Part shown: piece after piece, positions 46,386 to 54,786 of the stretch
Layout: each line of letters starts with the position of its first letter
How positions within the stretch are numbered: the stretch's first letter is position 1
Source: Halomonas rhizosphaerae
Lineage (GTDB): Bacteria; Pseudomonadota; Gammaproteobacteria; Pseudomonadales; Halomonadaceae
Length of the DNA stretch: 64,000 nt
Direction of reading: 5' to 3'
Assembly (NCBI RefSeq): GCF_030010555.1
Contig: NZ_JASCQP010000028.1
Location: forward strand, 310,001-374,000
The notes under the pieces: model-generated
Told to the model about the DNA's origin: nothing
The model's input: the letters and a program-made list of their open reading frames with translations, nothing else
Databases searched by the model: none
Made by a program: the position numbers and the translations under genes

Positions 46386-47768
46386 TTAGCCCGCCGGAGG
46401 TATGTTGTGATTGATCCTGAACAGGTTGTCTGGGTCGTACTCGGCCTTGATGCGCGCTAGCCGCACGTAGTTGTCACGGTAGGTGGCTCGAACTCGCTCC
46501 TGGCCCTCGTCGTCCATGATGAAGTTGACATAGGCACCGCCGACGGAGAAGGGGTGCAGCGCTTCCCAGTAATTCCTGGTCCAGCGGATGATCCTGTCCC
46601 GGTTCGCCGGGTCGGGATCAACGCCGACGATGACCTCGGACCATTTCGCCTCGCGGTAGCTGAAGGCGGTATCCTTGCGCCCCACACGGTGAACCGCGCC
46701 GTCGACCGGGTACAGGTGCATCGTCGATAGCGGCGTCGGTACCGCCGCGAATTCGACATGGCGTTCAATGGCCGCATCGCTGAGCTCGGTAACGAAATCG
46801 CCACGCCAGTACCAGTGCAAACCGGGTCGATAGAGGTCGTCGAAGGCACCCTGCAGCAGCGGGTAGGGCATGGGCTGGACACCGTGCAGCGCCGGTTCTG
46901 CGGGTTCATGCACCGCTGCCGCCAGGAGTCTGTCGGCTTCTTCCTCGGGCCCGGTATGACACCAGACGATGCCGCACATCTGCTTATTGTGCAGATGCTC
47001 GGGGAACGGCGGCCCCGGCGGCACGCTCAGGAAGGCGAAGAAGCCGTTCAGCGATTCGGGGGCGACCGTGATGAAGTTGCGATACCAGCGCAGCACGGCC
47101 CCCGCATGTTCCAGTTCCCACAGCGTTGGTCCGGCATTCACCTGGCTCACCGGATGCAGCTGGAACAGGAACGAGGTCACCACGCCGAAGTTGCCGCCAC
47201 CGCCACGGATGGCCCAGAACAGCTCGGGGTGCTGGGTCTCGCTCACAGTGACGAAGCGGCCATCGGCCAGCACCAGGTCGGCCTCCAGCAGGTTGTCGAT
47301 GGTCAACCCATACTGGCGGCTCAGATGCCCGTGGCCGCCGCCCAGGGTGAGCCCGCCCACCCCGGTGGTGGAGATGATGCCGCTGACCGTGGCCAGGCCG
47401 AAGGCGTGGGTAACGTGGTCCACCTCCCCCCAGGTGCAACCGCCCTCGACCCGCGCGGTGCGCATGGCGGGATCGATGCGGATGCCGCGCAGCATCGAGA
47501 GATCGATGACCATGCCATCGTCGCAGCTGCCCAGGCCCGCACCGCTGTGGCCGCCGCAACGCACCGCCAGGGGCAGGCCCTGCTCGCGGGCGAAATGGAC
47601 CGCACGAATCACGTCGGCAACGTTCCCGCAACGAACGATCAGCCGCGGGTGCTTGTCGATCATGCCGTTGTAGAGCCGGCGGGCCGGCTCGTAGTCGGGA
47701 TCACCAGTCTGTATCAGGGCGCCGCGCAAGGCAGCCTGGAAGGTATCCCATGCGGTATCGGTGCTCAT
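46386..47768 (-). CDS. FAD-binding oxidoreductase of the berberine-bridge-enzyme type
   Basis: 460 residues. The PCMH-type FAD domain contains LAVRCGGHSGAGLG, where His74 is the usual site of covalent FAD attachment, and later GGLTLGGGHGHLSRQYGLTI. The second attachment site of bicovalent enzymes (Cys in GVC) reads GIIST here, so single attachment is expected. The C-terminal BBE segment is IKAEYDPDNLFRINHNIPP. It lies 15 bases after the hydrolase gene and is probably co-transcribed. The substrate, perhaps an alcohol or sugar, is unknown. Confidence 0.92.
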   Translation of the reverse strand: MSTDTAWDTFQAALRGALIQTGDPDYEPARRLYNGMIDKHPRLIVRCGNVADVIRAVHFAREQGLPLAVRCGGHSGAGLGSCDDGMVIDLSMLRGIRIDPAMRTARVEGGCTWGEVDHVTHAFGLATVSGIISTTGVGGLTLGGGHGHLSRQYGLTIDNLLEADLVLADGRFVTVSETQHPELFWAIRGGGGNFGVVTSFLFQLHPVSQVNAGPTLWELEHAGAVLRWYRNFITVAPESLNGFFAFLSVPPGPPFPEHLHNKQMCGIVWCHTGPEEEADRLLAAAVHEPAEPALHGVQPMPYPLLQGAFDDLYRPGLHWYWRGDFVTELSDAAIERHVEFAAVPTPLSTMHLYPVDGAVHRVGRKDTAFSYREAKWSEVIVGVDPDPANRDRIIRWTRNYWEALHPFSVGGAYVNFIMDDEGQERVRATYRDNYVRLARIKAEYDPDNLFRINHNIPPAG

Positions 47769-47783
47769 GGCAGTGCCCCCCTC

Positions 47784-48686
47784 TCAATGCTCGGCCAGAA
47801 AAGCGAGGATGGAGGCCGTGAACGCCTCGGCGGCGTGCACCGGTCCGTCATGGTTGACGCCGGGGATCACCTGCACCTCGGCCCGAGGCTGGCATTGCGC
47901 CATGGTGTCGGCGACCGACTCGAAATAGATGTCGGCATGCTCACCCTTGAGGATCAGGGTCGGCTGCTCGAGGGTCGCCAAATCCTCGCAGGTGATGGCG
48001 GGTGGCGTCATGTTCATCTGCGGCGGCACCGTGCGGGCGTTATCCAGCCAGATGGTGCGCATGTAATCCGGTTCCTGCTCGAAGCCACCCGGCGGTCGCT
48101 GGAAGACGGCCTCGATGAACAGCTTGGTGGCCTGTTCCGCATCGTCGGCCTCCAGTGCCTCCATGGCCGGGCCGTATTTCTTGCTCTCCTCTGCGATGGC
48201 GGCCTGACGCTCCTCCGGCAACTCGGCGACCAGTGAGGGGACAAAGGGCTCGTAATGCACCATGCCACGCACCAGCTCCGGGTGTTCCAGCGCCATCAGC
48301 GGAACGATTTGACCGCTGTACGACCAGGTAACCAGATAGACCGGCCCGGCATCCAGTGCCTCGATAAAGGCCGCCAGGTCGGCAGCATGGGTCTCGCTGG
48401 AGAACTGCTCGCCGTCGTCCGGCCAGGGCTCTGTGCCGAAATAGCGCTGGGTATAGGTGATGAAGCGGTGCTCGCGGGCGATGGTCACGCGGTACGGTTC
48501 CCAGCCCCGGTGATCGGCGATGGCGGCGGGCACAAATATCACGGGCTTGCCTTCGCCTTCGTCGACATAGCGCAGCGTGACGCCATTGACCTCCACCGTG
48601 GAGGTCTGCTGGGCGAAGACGCTGGAAGACTGGCCGGCCAGAGCGACGGCGGCAGATAACATGAAAACATCGAGCAATCTGTGCAT
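47784..48686 (-). CDS. Exported alpha/beta-hydrolase
   Basis: 300 residues from ATG 48686, which has GGGGAG upstream; a start at 48701 is less likely. A signal peptide (MHRLLDVFMLSAAVALAGQS, cleavage near VFA-QQ) suggests periplasmic export. The fold is shown by VIFVPAAIADHRGWEPYRVT, a nucleophile elbow VTWSYSGQIVPLM, the acid near GEHADIYFESV and His in PGVNHDGPVH. The elbow departs from GxSxG (TWSYS), which is unusual. It leads the operon with the FAD oxidoreductase; element A upstream may control it. Confidence 0.87.
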   Translation of the reverse strand: MHRLLDVFMLSAAVALAGQSSSVFAQQTSTVEVNGVTLRYVDEGEGKPVIFVPAAIADHRGWEPYRVTIAREHRFITYTQRYFGTEPWPDDGEQFSSETHAADLAAFIEALDAGPVYLVTWSYSGQIVPLMALEHPELVRGMVHYEPFVPSLVAELPEERQAAIAEESKKYGPAMEALEADDAEQATKLFIEAVFQRPPGGFEQEPDYMRTIWLDNARTVPPQMNMTPPAITCEDLATLEQPTLILKGEHADIYFESVADTMAQCQPRAEVQVIPGVNHDGPVHAAEAFTASILAFLAEH

Positions 48687-48777
48687 GGCGGCTCTCCCCA
48701 CTCCCTCGGTTATTGGTCATGGACATCGGCCATCGGACCATCAACGGGGTTGACGATGGCGAGGGTTCTGACATCAA

Positions 48778-48863
48778 CCTAGGGCGAGCCGTCGAAGAAG
48801 ACATCGACAGGTCTGACTATTTGCGGGCAGGCAACGAAGGCGGCCGACATGGTCAGAATTGAC
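48778..48863 (-). promoter_or_regulatory. Promoter-like composite motif A upstream of the hydrolase gene
   Basis: Three blocks in order on the plus strand: CCTAGG (48778-48783), 17 bases, ACATCGACAG (48801-48810), then GGTCAGAATTGAC (48851-48863). The same blocks with matching spacing occur upstream of the secreted-protein gene at 49458-49542. Read on the minus strand this resembles a weak -10/-35 pair at 17-base spacing plus an upstream activator site. Confidence 0.55.
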
Positions 48864-48936
48864 TATCGGGACGCGCCTCGGACGTGATGGACGGTCCGGG
48901 GAACCCGCGCTCGCGCACAAGGCACGACCCGATCGA

Positions 48937-49404
48937 TCACTGCTGACCGCGCCGCGTCGGCCCGATACCGGCTGACAAGGGGCGACTCGCAACCCCTCGA
49001 TCACTTGGGCAGAGGACCCGGCGTTGCAGCGGGGTCGGATAGCCGGCCTCGGGCCCGCGGCACCGTTGCGCATAGGCCGGACGGTCGGGCACGTCCATGA
49101 CCACCTGGCCGGCATCGCCATGGACCGTGAACTGGACCGGGGGACTGAGGCCGCCCAGTGACAGGGTATAGCGCTGGCCGGGCTCGAGGTGGCCGATGTG
49201 GCGCATCTGCACTTCCTGCTCGTCGACCCAGGTGGTAACGATCTCGTAGCCGTCGCCCCGCTCGGTGTAATAGAGCACCGCAGCTTGCTCCCCGTTTCCC
49301 AGACGATACGCATGGATGGGTTTCAGCGTCTGCTCGGCGGCAGCGGCACCGAAGGCGAGACCCAGGGCGATGACCGCGAAACAGCTAACGATGGTGGTTC
49401 TCAT
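48937..49404 (-). CDS. Secreted hypothetical protein, 155 aa
   Basis: From ATG 49404, with AGAGGAG at suitable spacing; the longer frame from 49452 adds 16 atypical residues. The signal peptide MRTTIVSCFAVIALGLAFGA with cleavage after AAA predicts export. The first 100 mature residues look like a small beta-sandwich (YEIVTTWVDEQEVQMRHIGH). The last 45 residues are Arg/Pro-rich and may result from a frame change near the end. No family is recognised. Element B lies upstream. Confidence 0.6.
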   Translation of the reverse strand: MRTTIVSCFAVIALGLAFGAAAAEQTLKPIHAYRLGNGEQAAVLYYTERGDGYEIVTTWVDEQEVQMRHIGHLEPGQRYTLSLGGLSPPVQFTVHGDAGQVVMDVPDRPAYAQRCRGPEAGYPTPLQRRVLCPSDRGVASRPLSAGIGPTRRGQQ

Positions 49405-49762
49405 GGCACTGTCTCCTCTGGCTTGATCGCACGTCGGCAATGGACGTGTCATTCAAGCCTAGGAGGCGGCCATCTTTGGCACATCGACAGAACGGATCAT
49501 TTGACTGGCACCCACACGACCGCTCGAATGATCAGGGTTGACCACCTGACTTCATTCGATGTCGTGTGAAGGATGCCGGTGACAAATACCGGGGACGGAG
49601 GAGTTCATGGCTGTGGCAATTCCGCAATGGTGGCCACGCACATGACAAAGGCTCAACGGGCAGGACGAGATCCCGGAGAACCCTGCGCGTTCCCGTGTCT
49701 CGAGGTGGGCTATAGTGAGATCGTATAGGGCGAGCCTGCCCCGTTTCAGGGAGTAATGCGCC
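49405..49762. other. Intergenic region between secreted-protein gene and DUF4242 gene
   Basis: About 358 bases. The left part holds composite motif B (separate entry). The right part (49560-49750) has no gene; it should contain the DUF4242 promoter. The DUF4242 ribosome site is CAGGGAG at about 49747-49753. Confidence 0.5.
49458..49542 (-). promoter_or_regulatory. Promoter-like composite motif B upstream of the secreted-protein gene
   Basis: CCTAGG (49458-49463), 17 bases, ACATCGACAG (49481-49490) and GATCAGGGTTGAC (49530-49542) repeat the arrangement seen at 48778-48863. Between the last two blocks both sites also share GA..AT-TTG. The element starts 54 bases upstream of the gene. Confidence 0.55.
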
Positions 49763-50020
49763 ATGCCTTTGTTTCTGATCGAACGCAATTACGCCGAACA
49801 GATCGACTTTACAACCGATTCGGTACGGGAAGTAACCGAGATCAACCAGGACATCGGCGTGCACTGGCTGTTTTCCTTTCTCAGTGCGGACAAGAAGAAG
49901 ACCTACTGTCTGTACGAGGCCTCCGATTCCGAGGCCATCCGCGAAGCGGCCAGGCGTGCCGGCGTACCGGCTGATGTGATCGTCGAGGTCAGCGAGATAA
50001 ATCCCACGGCATTTGCCTGA
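49763..50020 (+). CDS. DUF4242 domain protein
   Basis: 85 residues. It begins MPLFLIERNYAEQIDFTTDS and continues with GVHWLFSFLSADKKKTYCLY and ASDSEAIREAARRAGVPADV, the ferredoxin-like DUF4242 pattern, of which one Streptomyces member binds nickel. The role here is unknown. It is convergent with the large LuxR-type regulator gene. Confidence 0.85.
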   Translation: MPLFLIERNYAEQIDFTTDSVREVTEINQDIGVHWLFSFLSADKKKTYCLYEASDSEAIREAARRAGVPADVIVEVSEINPTAFA

Positions 50021-50080
50021 ACGGGTCGAGGAGAGGCCTCACCGCCCGGCGGTACCTGCTGATGGCTCGGCGACGATGGC

Positions 50081-53000
50081 TCATGGCCGGTTTTCGACGA
50101 GCCCGTGCCCGATGGCATAGGCGGCCGCTTCCGTGCGGTTGGCGGTGTTGGTCTTGGCCAGGATGTTTCGTACATGATTGGCAACGGTATTCGGGCTAAG
50201 GAAGAGTCGTTCGGCCACCTCACGGTTGCTCCGTCCGGCAGCGAGCAATTGCAACACCTGCACTTCTCGCCCGCTCAATCCGGCCGGGTAGACCGGGCGG
50301 GTCGAGAGGGTTTCGCGTAGCGTCGCACAGCGCCGTGCCAACGCCTCCATACCAAGCCCACGGGCAGTCTGCTCCGCCGCTTCCACCAATGCCCTCGCCG
50401 GCTCGGGTTTCTTGCGTTGCGCCAGCACACGGGCGTACTGGAAGCGGTCATGGGCCAGCCAGGGCCATCCCCCAGTGCGTTCATCCATCGCCAGAGCGGT
50501 CTGGAAGTGCCGCTCGGCGGTGTCCCACTGCTTCAGGGTGGCCGCCAGCATGCCGAGAAATCGGTCGGCCGAACCGTAGCAGACGGTATGGGCTCCGAAG
50601 ACGATGTTGCGCCCGACATAGGGCAGCAGATGGCGGTAAAGGGGGGTGGCATACCCAGCCTCGTCGAGCCGTGCACAGACTTCTGCCAGGTAGGTGATAC
50701 TGGTCGACCACATGGCATCGCGTGACACAGCCTTGAGTTCATCGGTCATCAGGTACGTGAACTCGAGGCGCGCCTCCTCCAGCCGTTCGAGTTCGACGTA
50801 AAGCACGGCCAGTCCCGGTCGCCATGCAGCTGCCTCGGGCGTATTCTGCACGAAATGTCGCAGCACCGGCTGCAACTCACCCAGACGGCCCTGCTCCCGG
50901 CGCAGGGTGAACATCTGCATGCCGAACACTCCTTCGGCATGCTCCGGAGAAAAGCGTCGGCCGACGATCAGGTTTTCCCGCGCTTGCTGCTCGGCTTCGG
51001 CGAAACGGCCGCGGTGAGTGGCCAGCATGGCCTGGGCACTCAGGCCGACAGCCTGCAGAAAGGGCTGTCGGCAGGCATTGGCCACCTGCAGGTGCAGATC
51101 GAGCACGGCCCGGGCCGTGTCGATATCGCCGTCTTCCATCAGATCCCCGATGTACCAGCCGGACATGTCACCGACCGCCCATTCCGGGTGCCCCGCCTGG
51201 TGCACCAGTTCGAGGGCCTCGCTTGCGGCGGCCAGACGCTCCTCCAGGTGTTCCGGCCACGAGCGTGCCGGCACAATGGCGCTGAGTGCCTCGAACAGCG
51301 TACGGGGATCACCCAGCCGGCGCGCCAGTCGGGTCGCCTGCCGAAGCGCCGCATGGGCGGCCTGAGGCCGGTCGCAGTAGATATTGGCCCGACACAGCGC
51401 CGCCAGCAGCTTGGCGCGCAGACGCTCCGCCGCTGGGTCCAGGGCCGCCAAGGCTTCCTCCAGCAGTGCTACCGCCCGATCCCCATGACGACCGATCCGC
51501 CAGCCGACGCTTTCGTAGCCGAGGGCGGCATGGGCCAGCATGGGGACGGACCAATCTGCGGCCGTCCCCACCTGGCGCGCCAGTTCGACGGCCTGCATGA
51601 AGTTGCCCAGGGAGTCATCGGCATGCCCGCCGGCCCGGTTGTGTGCTTCCGCCAGGGCCAGCAGCAAGCGGCAGTGGCGTTCGCTGTCCTGTGGCAGGTA
51701 TTGCTCCAGCAGTTGCAGGGCCAGGTGGTGGAAATGTACCGCTTCCTCGTAGGCCAGCAGCGTATCGGCCCGGTCACCGGCCCGTTCGGCATAGTCGATG
51801 GCCGTTTCGGCCGTGCCGTCGGGGGCGGCCTCGGCGAAGTGGTGGGCGAGTTCCGGAAGACGGGCCTGTAGATCGTGTGGATGCAGTGTTTCCAGCCGCT
51901 CACCGGCCTTTCGATGCAGACTCATTCGCCGTGGGGTCGACAGCTCCTCGTAGAGGGTTTCACGAACCAGGGCGTGATTGAACTGGAAATGGCCCGGTTG
52001 CGGAAGCTCCTCGATGATGTGCACCTCCAGCGCCTCGTCCAGAAGGTCCAGTAACTTGGTTTCGGGCAGCGCCAGGCCGGCCAGCAACTCGAGCTCGAAG
52101 CGCCGGCCGATCACCGACGCCATGCCGAGCAAGCTGTTACAGTCGCGCGATAATGCGTTCAAACGCTGGCCGATGATCTCGCGGATGCCCGACGGGATGC
52201 GTGGTAGCACCCCGTCTGCGGGAAGGCCTTCCTGCAGCAGGTAGCGGGACAGCTCACGCATGAACAGCGGATTGCCCTCGCTGTGCTGGTATATCGCTGT
52301 CGCGACAACAATCAGCGGAAGGGTGCCGGCCAGCGAGCCCAGGTACTGCTCGGTTTCATCGCGCGACATGCCGCTCAGCGTCAGGCGCTGGCAATGAGGC
52401 AGACGAGACAGTTCACCGAGGGTATCGGAGAGCGGATGCTGACGGCTCATCGCGTTATCACGAAAGCTAGCGAGCAGCAGCAGCGGGCTGGTCGCGATCT
52501 CCCGGGCCAGGAATTCCAGCAGCTTGAGCGAGGCAGTATCGGCCCAGTGCAGATCGTCCAGAATCAGCACCAGAGGCTGGAGCCGTGCGGTCTGTTGCCA
52601 GAACCGCGTGAGGGTATCGAGGAGCCGAAAGCGAGCCTGGGCAGGATCGTCGATGGACGGCGTCTCCAGCAACTCAGGCAGGCGCTGCCGCAGTTCGGGA
52701 AGCAGTTCGGCGATCACTCCGGCATCGCTGCCCGCCATTTCATCAGGCAGTACCGAGTCGGTTTCCTCAAGCCAGCCCCGCAGTAGCTGCAGCCAGGGCC
52801 AGTACAGCGGTGCGCCCGGCTCCTCGTAGCAGCGCCCCCAGAAAACCCGCATCCCCTGCTGCTCGGCACGGCTAGCGAATTCCTGGGCGGTATGCGTCTT
52901 GCCAATGCCGGGGTCACCGCTTAGCAGTACTAACCGCCCCTGCCCGGCCAGGGTCTGCTGCATCGCATTATCAAGGACAGCCAACTCGACCCGGCGGCCG

Positions 53001-53104
53001 ATGAAGCCTGTCTGCGGTACAGCGATGCATGTCAAGACCATGCCGCATTCATCACAGAACGCAGCCTCCTCACGATTAACGCAACCACAGTGATGACACC
53101 GCAT
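50081..53104 (-). CDS. Zinc-ribbon / AAA ATPase / TPR / LuxR-type transcriptional regulator
   Basis: 1007 residues. The N-terminal zinc ribbon has CHHC (3-6) and CDEC (17-20). A STAND-type ATPase follows, with Walker A LSGDPGIGKTHTAQEF near residues 61-76 and Walker B PLVLILDDLHWADT. A helical TPR-like region of about 550 residues comes next. The LuxR HTH is at the C-terminus (LSGREVQVLQLLAAGRSNRE and SPNTVANHVRNILAKT, about 930-1000). The layout is that of MalT/LAL-type regulators. It may control the neighbouring FAD oxidoreductase/hydrolase/secreted genes through motifs A and B; this is inference. Confidence 0.93.
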   Translation of the reverse strand: MRCHHCGCVNREEAAFCDECGMVLTCIAVPQTGFIGRRVELAVLDNAMQQTLAGQGRLVLLSGDPGIGKTHTAQEFASRAEQQGMRVFWGRCYEEPGAPLYWPWLQLLRGWLEETDSVLPDEMAGSDAGVIAELLPELRQRLPELLETPSIDDPAQARFRLLDTLTRFWQQTARLQPLVLILDDLHWADTASLKLLEFLAREIATSPLLLLASFRDNAMSRQHPLSDTLGELSRLPHCQRLTLSGMSRDETEQYLGSLAGTLPLIVVATAIYQHSEGNPLFMRELSRYLLQEGLPADGVLPRIPSGIREIIGQRLNALSRDCNSLLGMASVIGRRFELELLAGLALPETKLLDLLDEALEVHIIEELPQPGHFQFNHALVRETLYEELSTPRRMSLHRKAGERLETLHPHDLQARLPELAHHFAEAAPDGTAETAIDYAERAGDRADTLLAYEEAVHFHHLALQLLEQYLPQDSERHCRLLLALAEAHNRAGGHADDSLGNFMQAVELARQVGTAADWSVPMLAHAALGYESVGWRIGRHGDRAVALLEEALAALDPAAERLRAKLLAALCRANIYCDRPQAAHAALRQATRLARRLGDPRTLFEALSAIVPARSWPEHLEERLAAASEALELVHQAGHPEWAVGDMSGWYIGDLMEDGDIDTARAVLDLHLQVANACRQPFLQAVGLSAQAMLATHRGRFAEAEQQARENLIVGRRFSPEHAEGVFGMQMFTLRREQGRLGELQPVLRHFVQNTPEAAAWRPGLAVLYVELERLEEARLEFTYLMTDELKAVSRDAMWSTSITYLAEVCARLDEAGYATPLYRHLLPYVGRNIVFGAHTVCYGSADRFLGMLAATLKQWDTAERHFQTALAMDERTGGWPWLAHDRFQYARVLAQRKKPEPARALVEAAEQTARGLGMEALARRCATLRETLSTRPVYPAGLSGREVQVLQLLAAGRSNREVAERLFLSPNTVANHVRNILAKTNTANRTEAAAYAIGHGLVENRP

Positions 53105-53260
53105 GATGCTGCTCGCAGAGCCGAACGATCATTTATCTGATAAGCCTAGTTTAACCGCCCCCTGGGCGTGTCCCCCATTCGGAGCATGAGGGGCACTTAA
53201 TGCGGCACTAACCGCGGCCGGGCATGCTGGGGTCTACATTCCCGACCGACGTGACCGACC

Positions 53261-54082
53261 ATGAACCTCCTCTCCCGGAGCATCGCCATCGGCCCACTGG
53301 GCCTGAGCCTGGGCCAGCTGCTGATCGTCTTCGCCCTCGGCGTCGCCCTCATCACCGGCCTGCTGCTGGGGCGGCGCCAGCGCCTGGGGGTCGGCGACAC
53401 CCTCTCGACGCTCCTCCTGGTCGCGCTGGTCGGCGCACGACTGGTCTTCGTGGCGCGCTACCACCAGGACTACGGCGGGCCGCTGGCGATGCTCGACATC
53501 CGCGACGGTGGCTTCGATATCCTCGGCGGCCTCACGGCCGGGCTCGCCTATGCGGCCTGGCGACTGTGGCGGCAACCCGCCCAGCGCAAGGCCCTGGGCG
53601 GCGCGCTGGCCGCGGGGATACTCACCTGGGGCGTGACAGCCGGCACCCTCGGCCTGATGGCCGGGAAGAGCCGCCCGGTGCCCGAGACGGCGCTCGCCAC
53701 CCTTGCCGGCGACGCCATCCGCCTCCCCGAGCTGCAGGCCGCCGAGGGCCAGCCCATGGTGGTAAACCTCTGGGCGACCTGGTGCCCGCCCTGCCGTCGC
53801 GAAATGCCGGTGCTCGCCGATGCCCAGCGGAAGGAGGGGGACATCACCTTCGTGTTTCTCAACCAGGGCGAGGACCCGGCTCAGGTCCGTCGTTTCCTGG
53901 ACCACGAGTCCCTCGAACTCGACAACCTGCTGCTCGATGCCCAGCTGGCCTTCGGCGATCGCGTCGGTGCCAGGGCAATGCCCACCACCCTTTTCTACGA
54001 TGCCGATGGCCGGCTGCTCGATACCCACTTCGGCGAGCTCTCCCGGGCAACGCTCAATCGTGAGCTGGAACGGCTGCGCTGA
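53261..54082 (+). CDS. TlpA-like thiol:disulfide oxidoreductase with Lgt-like membrane domain
   Basis: 273 residues. The N-terminal part (1-135) has about four membrane segments arranged as in prolipoprotein diacylglyceryl transferase-like proteins (LGQLLIVFALGVALITGLLL, GGFDILGGLTAGLAYAAWRL). The C-terminal thioredoxin-like domain carries WATWCPPCRREMP (active CxxC near residues 174-177) and the cis-Pro region GARAMPTTLFYDADG. It should work in the periplasm, reducing disulfides or helping cytochrome c or lipoprotein maturation. It is divergent from the LuxR-type gene. Confidence 0.88.
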   Translation: MNLLSRSIAIGPLGLSLGQLLIVFALGVALITGLLLGRRQRLGVGDTLSTLLLVALVGARLVFVARYHQDYGGPLAMLDIRDGGFDILGGLTAGLAYAAWRLWRQPAQRKALGGALAAGILTWGVTAGTLGLMAGKSRPVPETALATLAGDAIRLPELQAAEGQPMVVNLWATWCPPCRREMPVLADAQRKEGDITFVFLNQGEDPAQVRRFLDHESLELDNLLLDAQLAFGDRVGARAMPTTLFYDADGRLLDTHFGELSRATLNRELERLR

Positions 54083-54126
54083 GCCGGTCCGCGGAGTCCC
54101 TTCCCCCGAGGCCCGAGGCCGGCCAA

Positions 54127-54753
54127 CTACCAGGCGGAGCTGCGCGTGACCTGGTCCGACTGGCGGAACACCAGGCTGAGGTTGTTGGCCGGCATGGGCA
54201 CCACCTGCTCGAGGCCGAGACCCCATCGCTCGGCCTCGGCCGCCACCGCCGCCAGGTCACGGATGCCCCAACGCGGATCGCGGGCGCGCAGGTCGGCATC
54301 GAAGGCCGCATTGCTGGATGCCGTGTGGCGACCCTCCCGCCTGAACGGCCCATAGAGGTAGAGCACGCCACCGGGCACCAGAGCGGCGCCGGCACCCGCC
54401 AGCAGTGCCTCGGTGACCGCCCAGGGCGAGATATGCAGCAGGTTGATGGCCACCACGGCGTCGAAGGACGCCGCCGGCCAGTCGCCGGTCACGTCCAGCT
54501 CCACGGGCTCGTGCAGGTTCGCCAGGCCCGCGGCCTCGCGCCAGGCGGCGATGGAGGCCAGCGCCCGGGGACTGGGATCGCTGGGCCGCCAGGACCAGCC
54601 AGGAGCGGCGCCGGCAAGGTAGACGGCATGCTCGCCGCTGCCGCTGGCCACCTCCAGCACCCGGGCACGGTCGGGCAGCACCTGCCGCAGGACCTCCAGG
54701 ATCGGCTGTCGATTGCGGGCCGCGGCGGGGCTCTGCAGGCGTGGGTCGTTCAT
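54127..54753 (-). CDS. DUF938 family SAM-dependent methyltransferase
   Basis: 208 residues from ATG 54753 (MNDPRLQSPAAARNRQPILE), which has GAGGAG 5 bases upstream. Motif I is VLEVASGSGEHAVYLA. FDAVVAINLLHISPWAVTEA and LVPGGVLYLYGPFRREGRHT are typical of DUF938. The substrate is unknown. It is convergent with the TlpA-like gene and followed on its own strand by nothing close. Confidence 0.88.
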   Translation of the reverse strand: MNDPRLQSPAAARNRQPILEVLRQVLPDRARVLEVASGSGEHAVYLAGAAPGWSWRPSDPSPRALASIAAWREAAGLANLHEPVELDVTGDWPAASFDAVVAINLLHISPWAVTEALLAGAGAALVPGGVLYLYGPFRREGRHTASSNAAFDADLRARDPRWGIRDLAAVAAEAERWGLGLEQVVPMPANNLSLVFRQSDQVTRSSAW

Positions 54754-54786
54754 GGCGCTCCTCATGGCCGGTGCTTAGGAAGGCGG

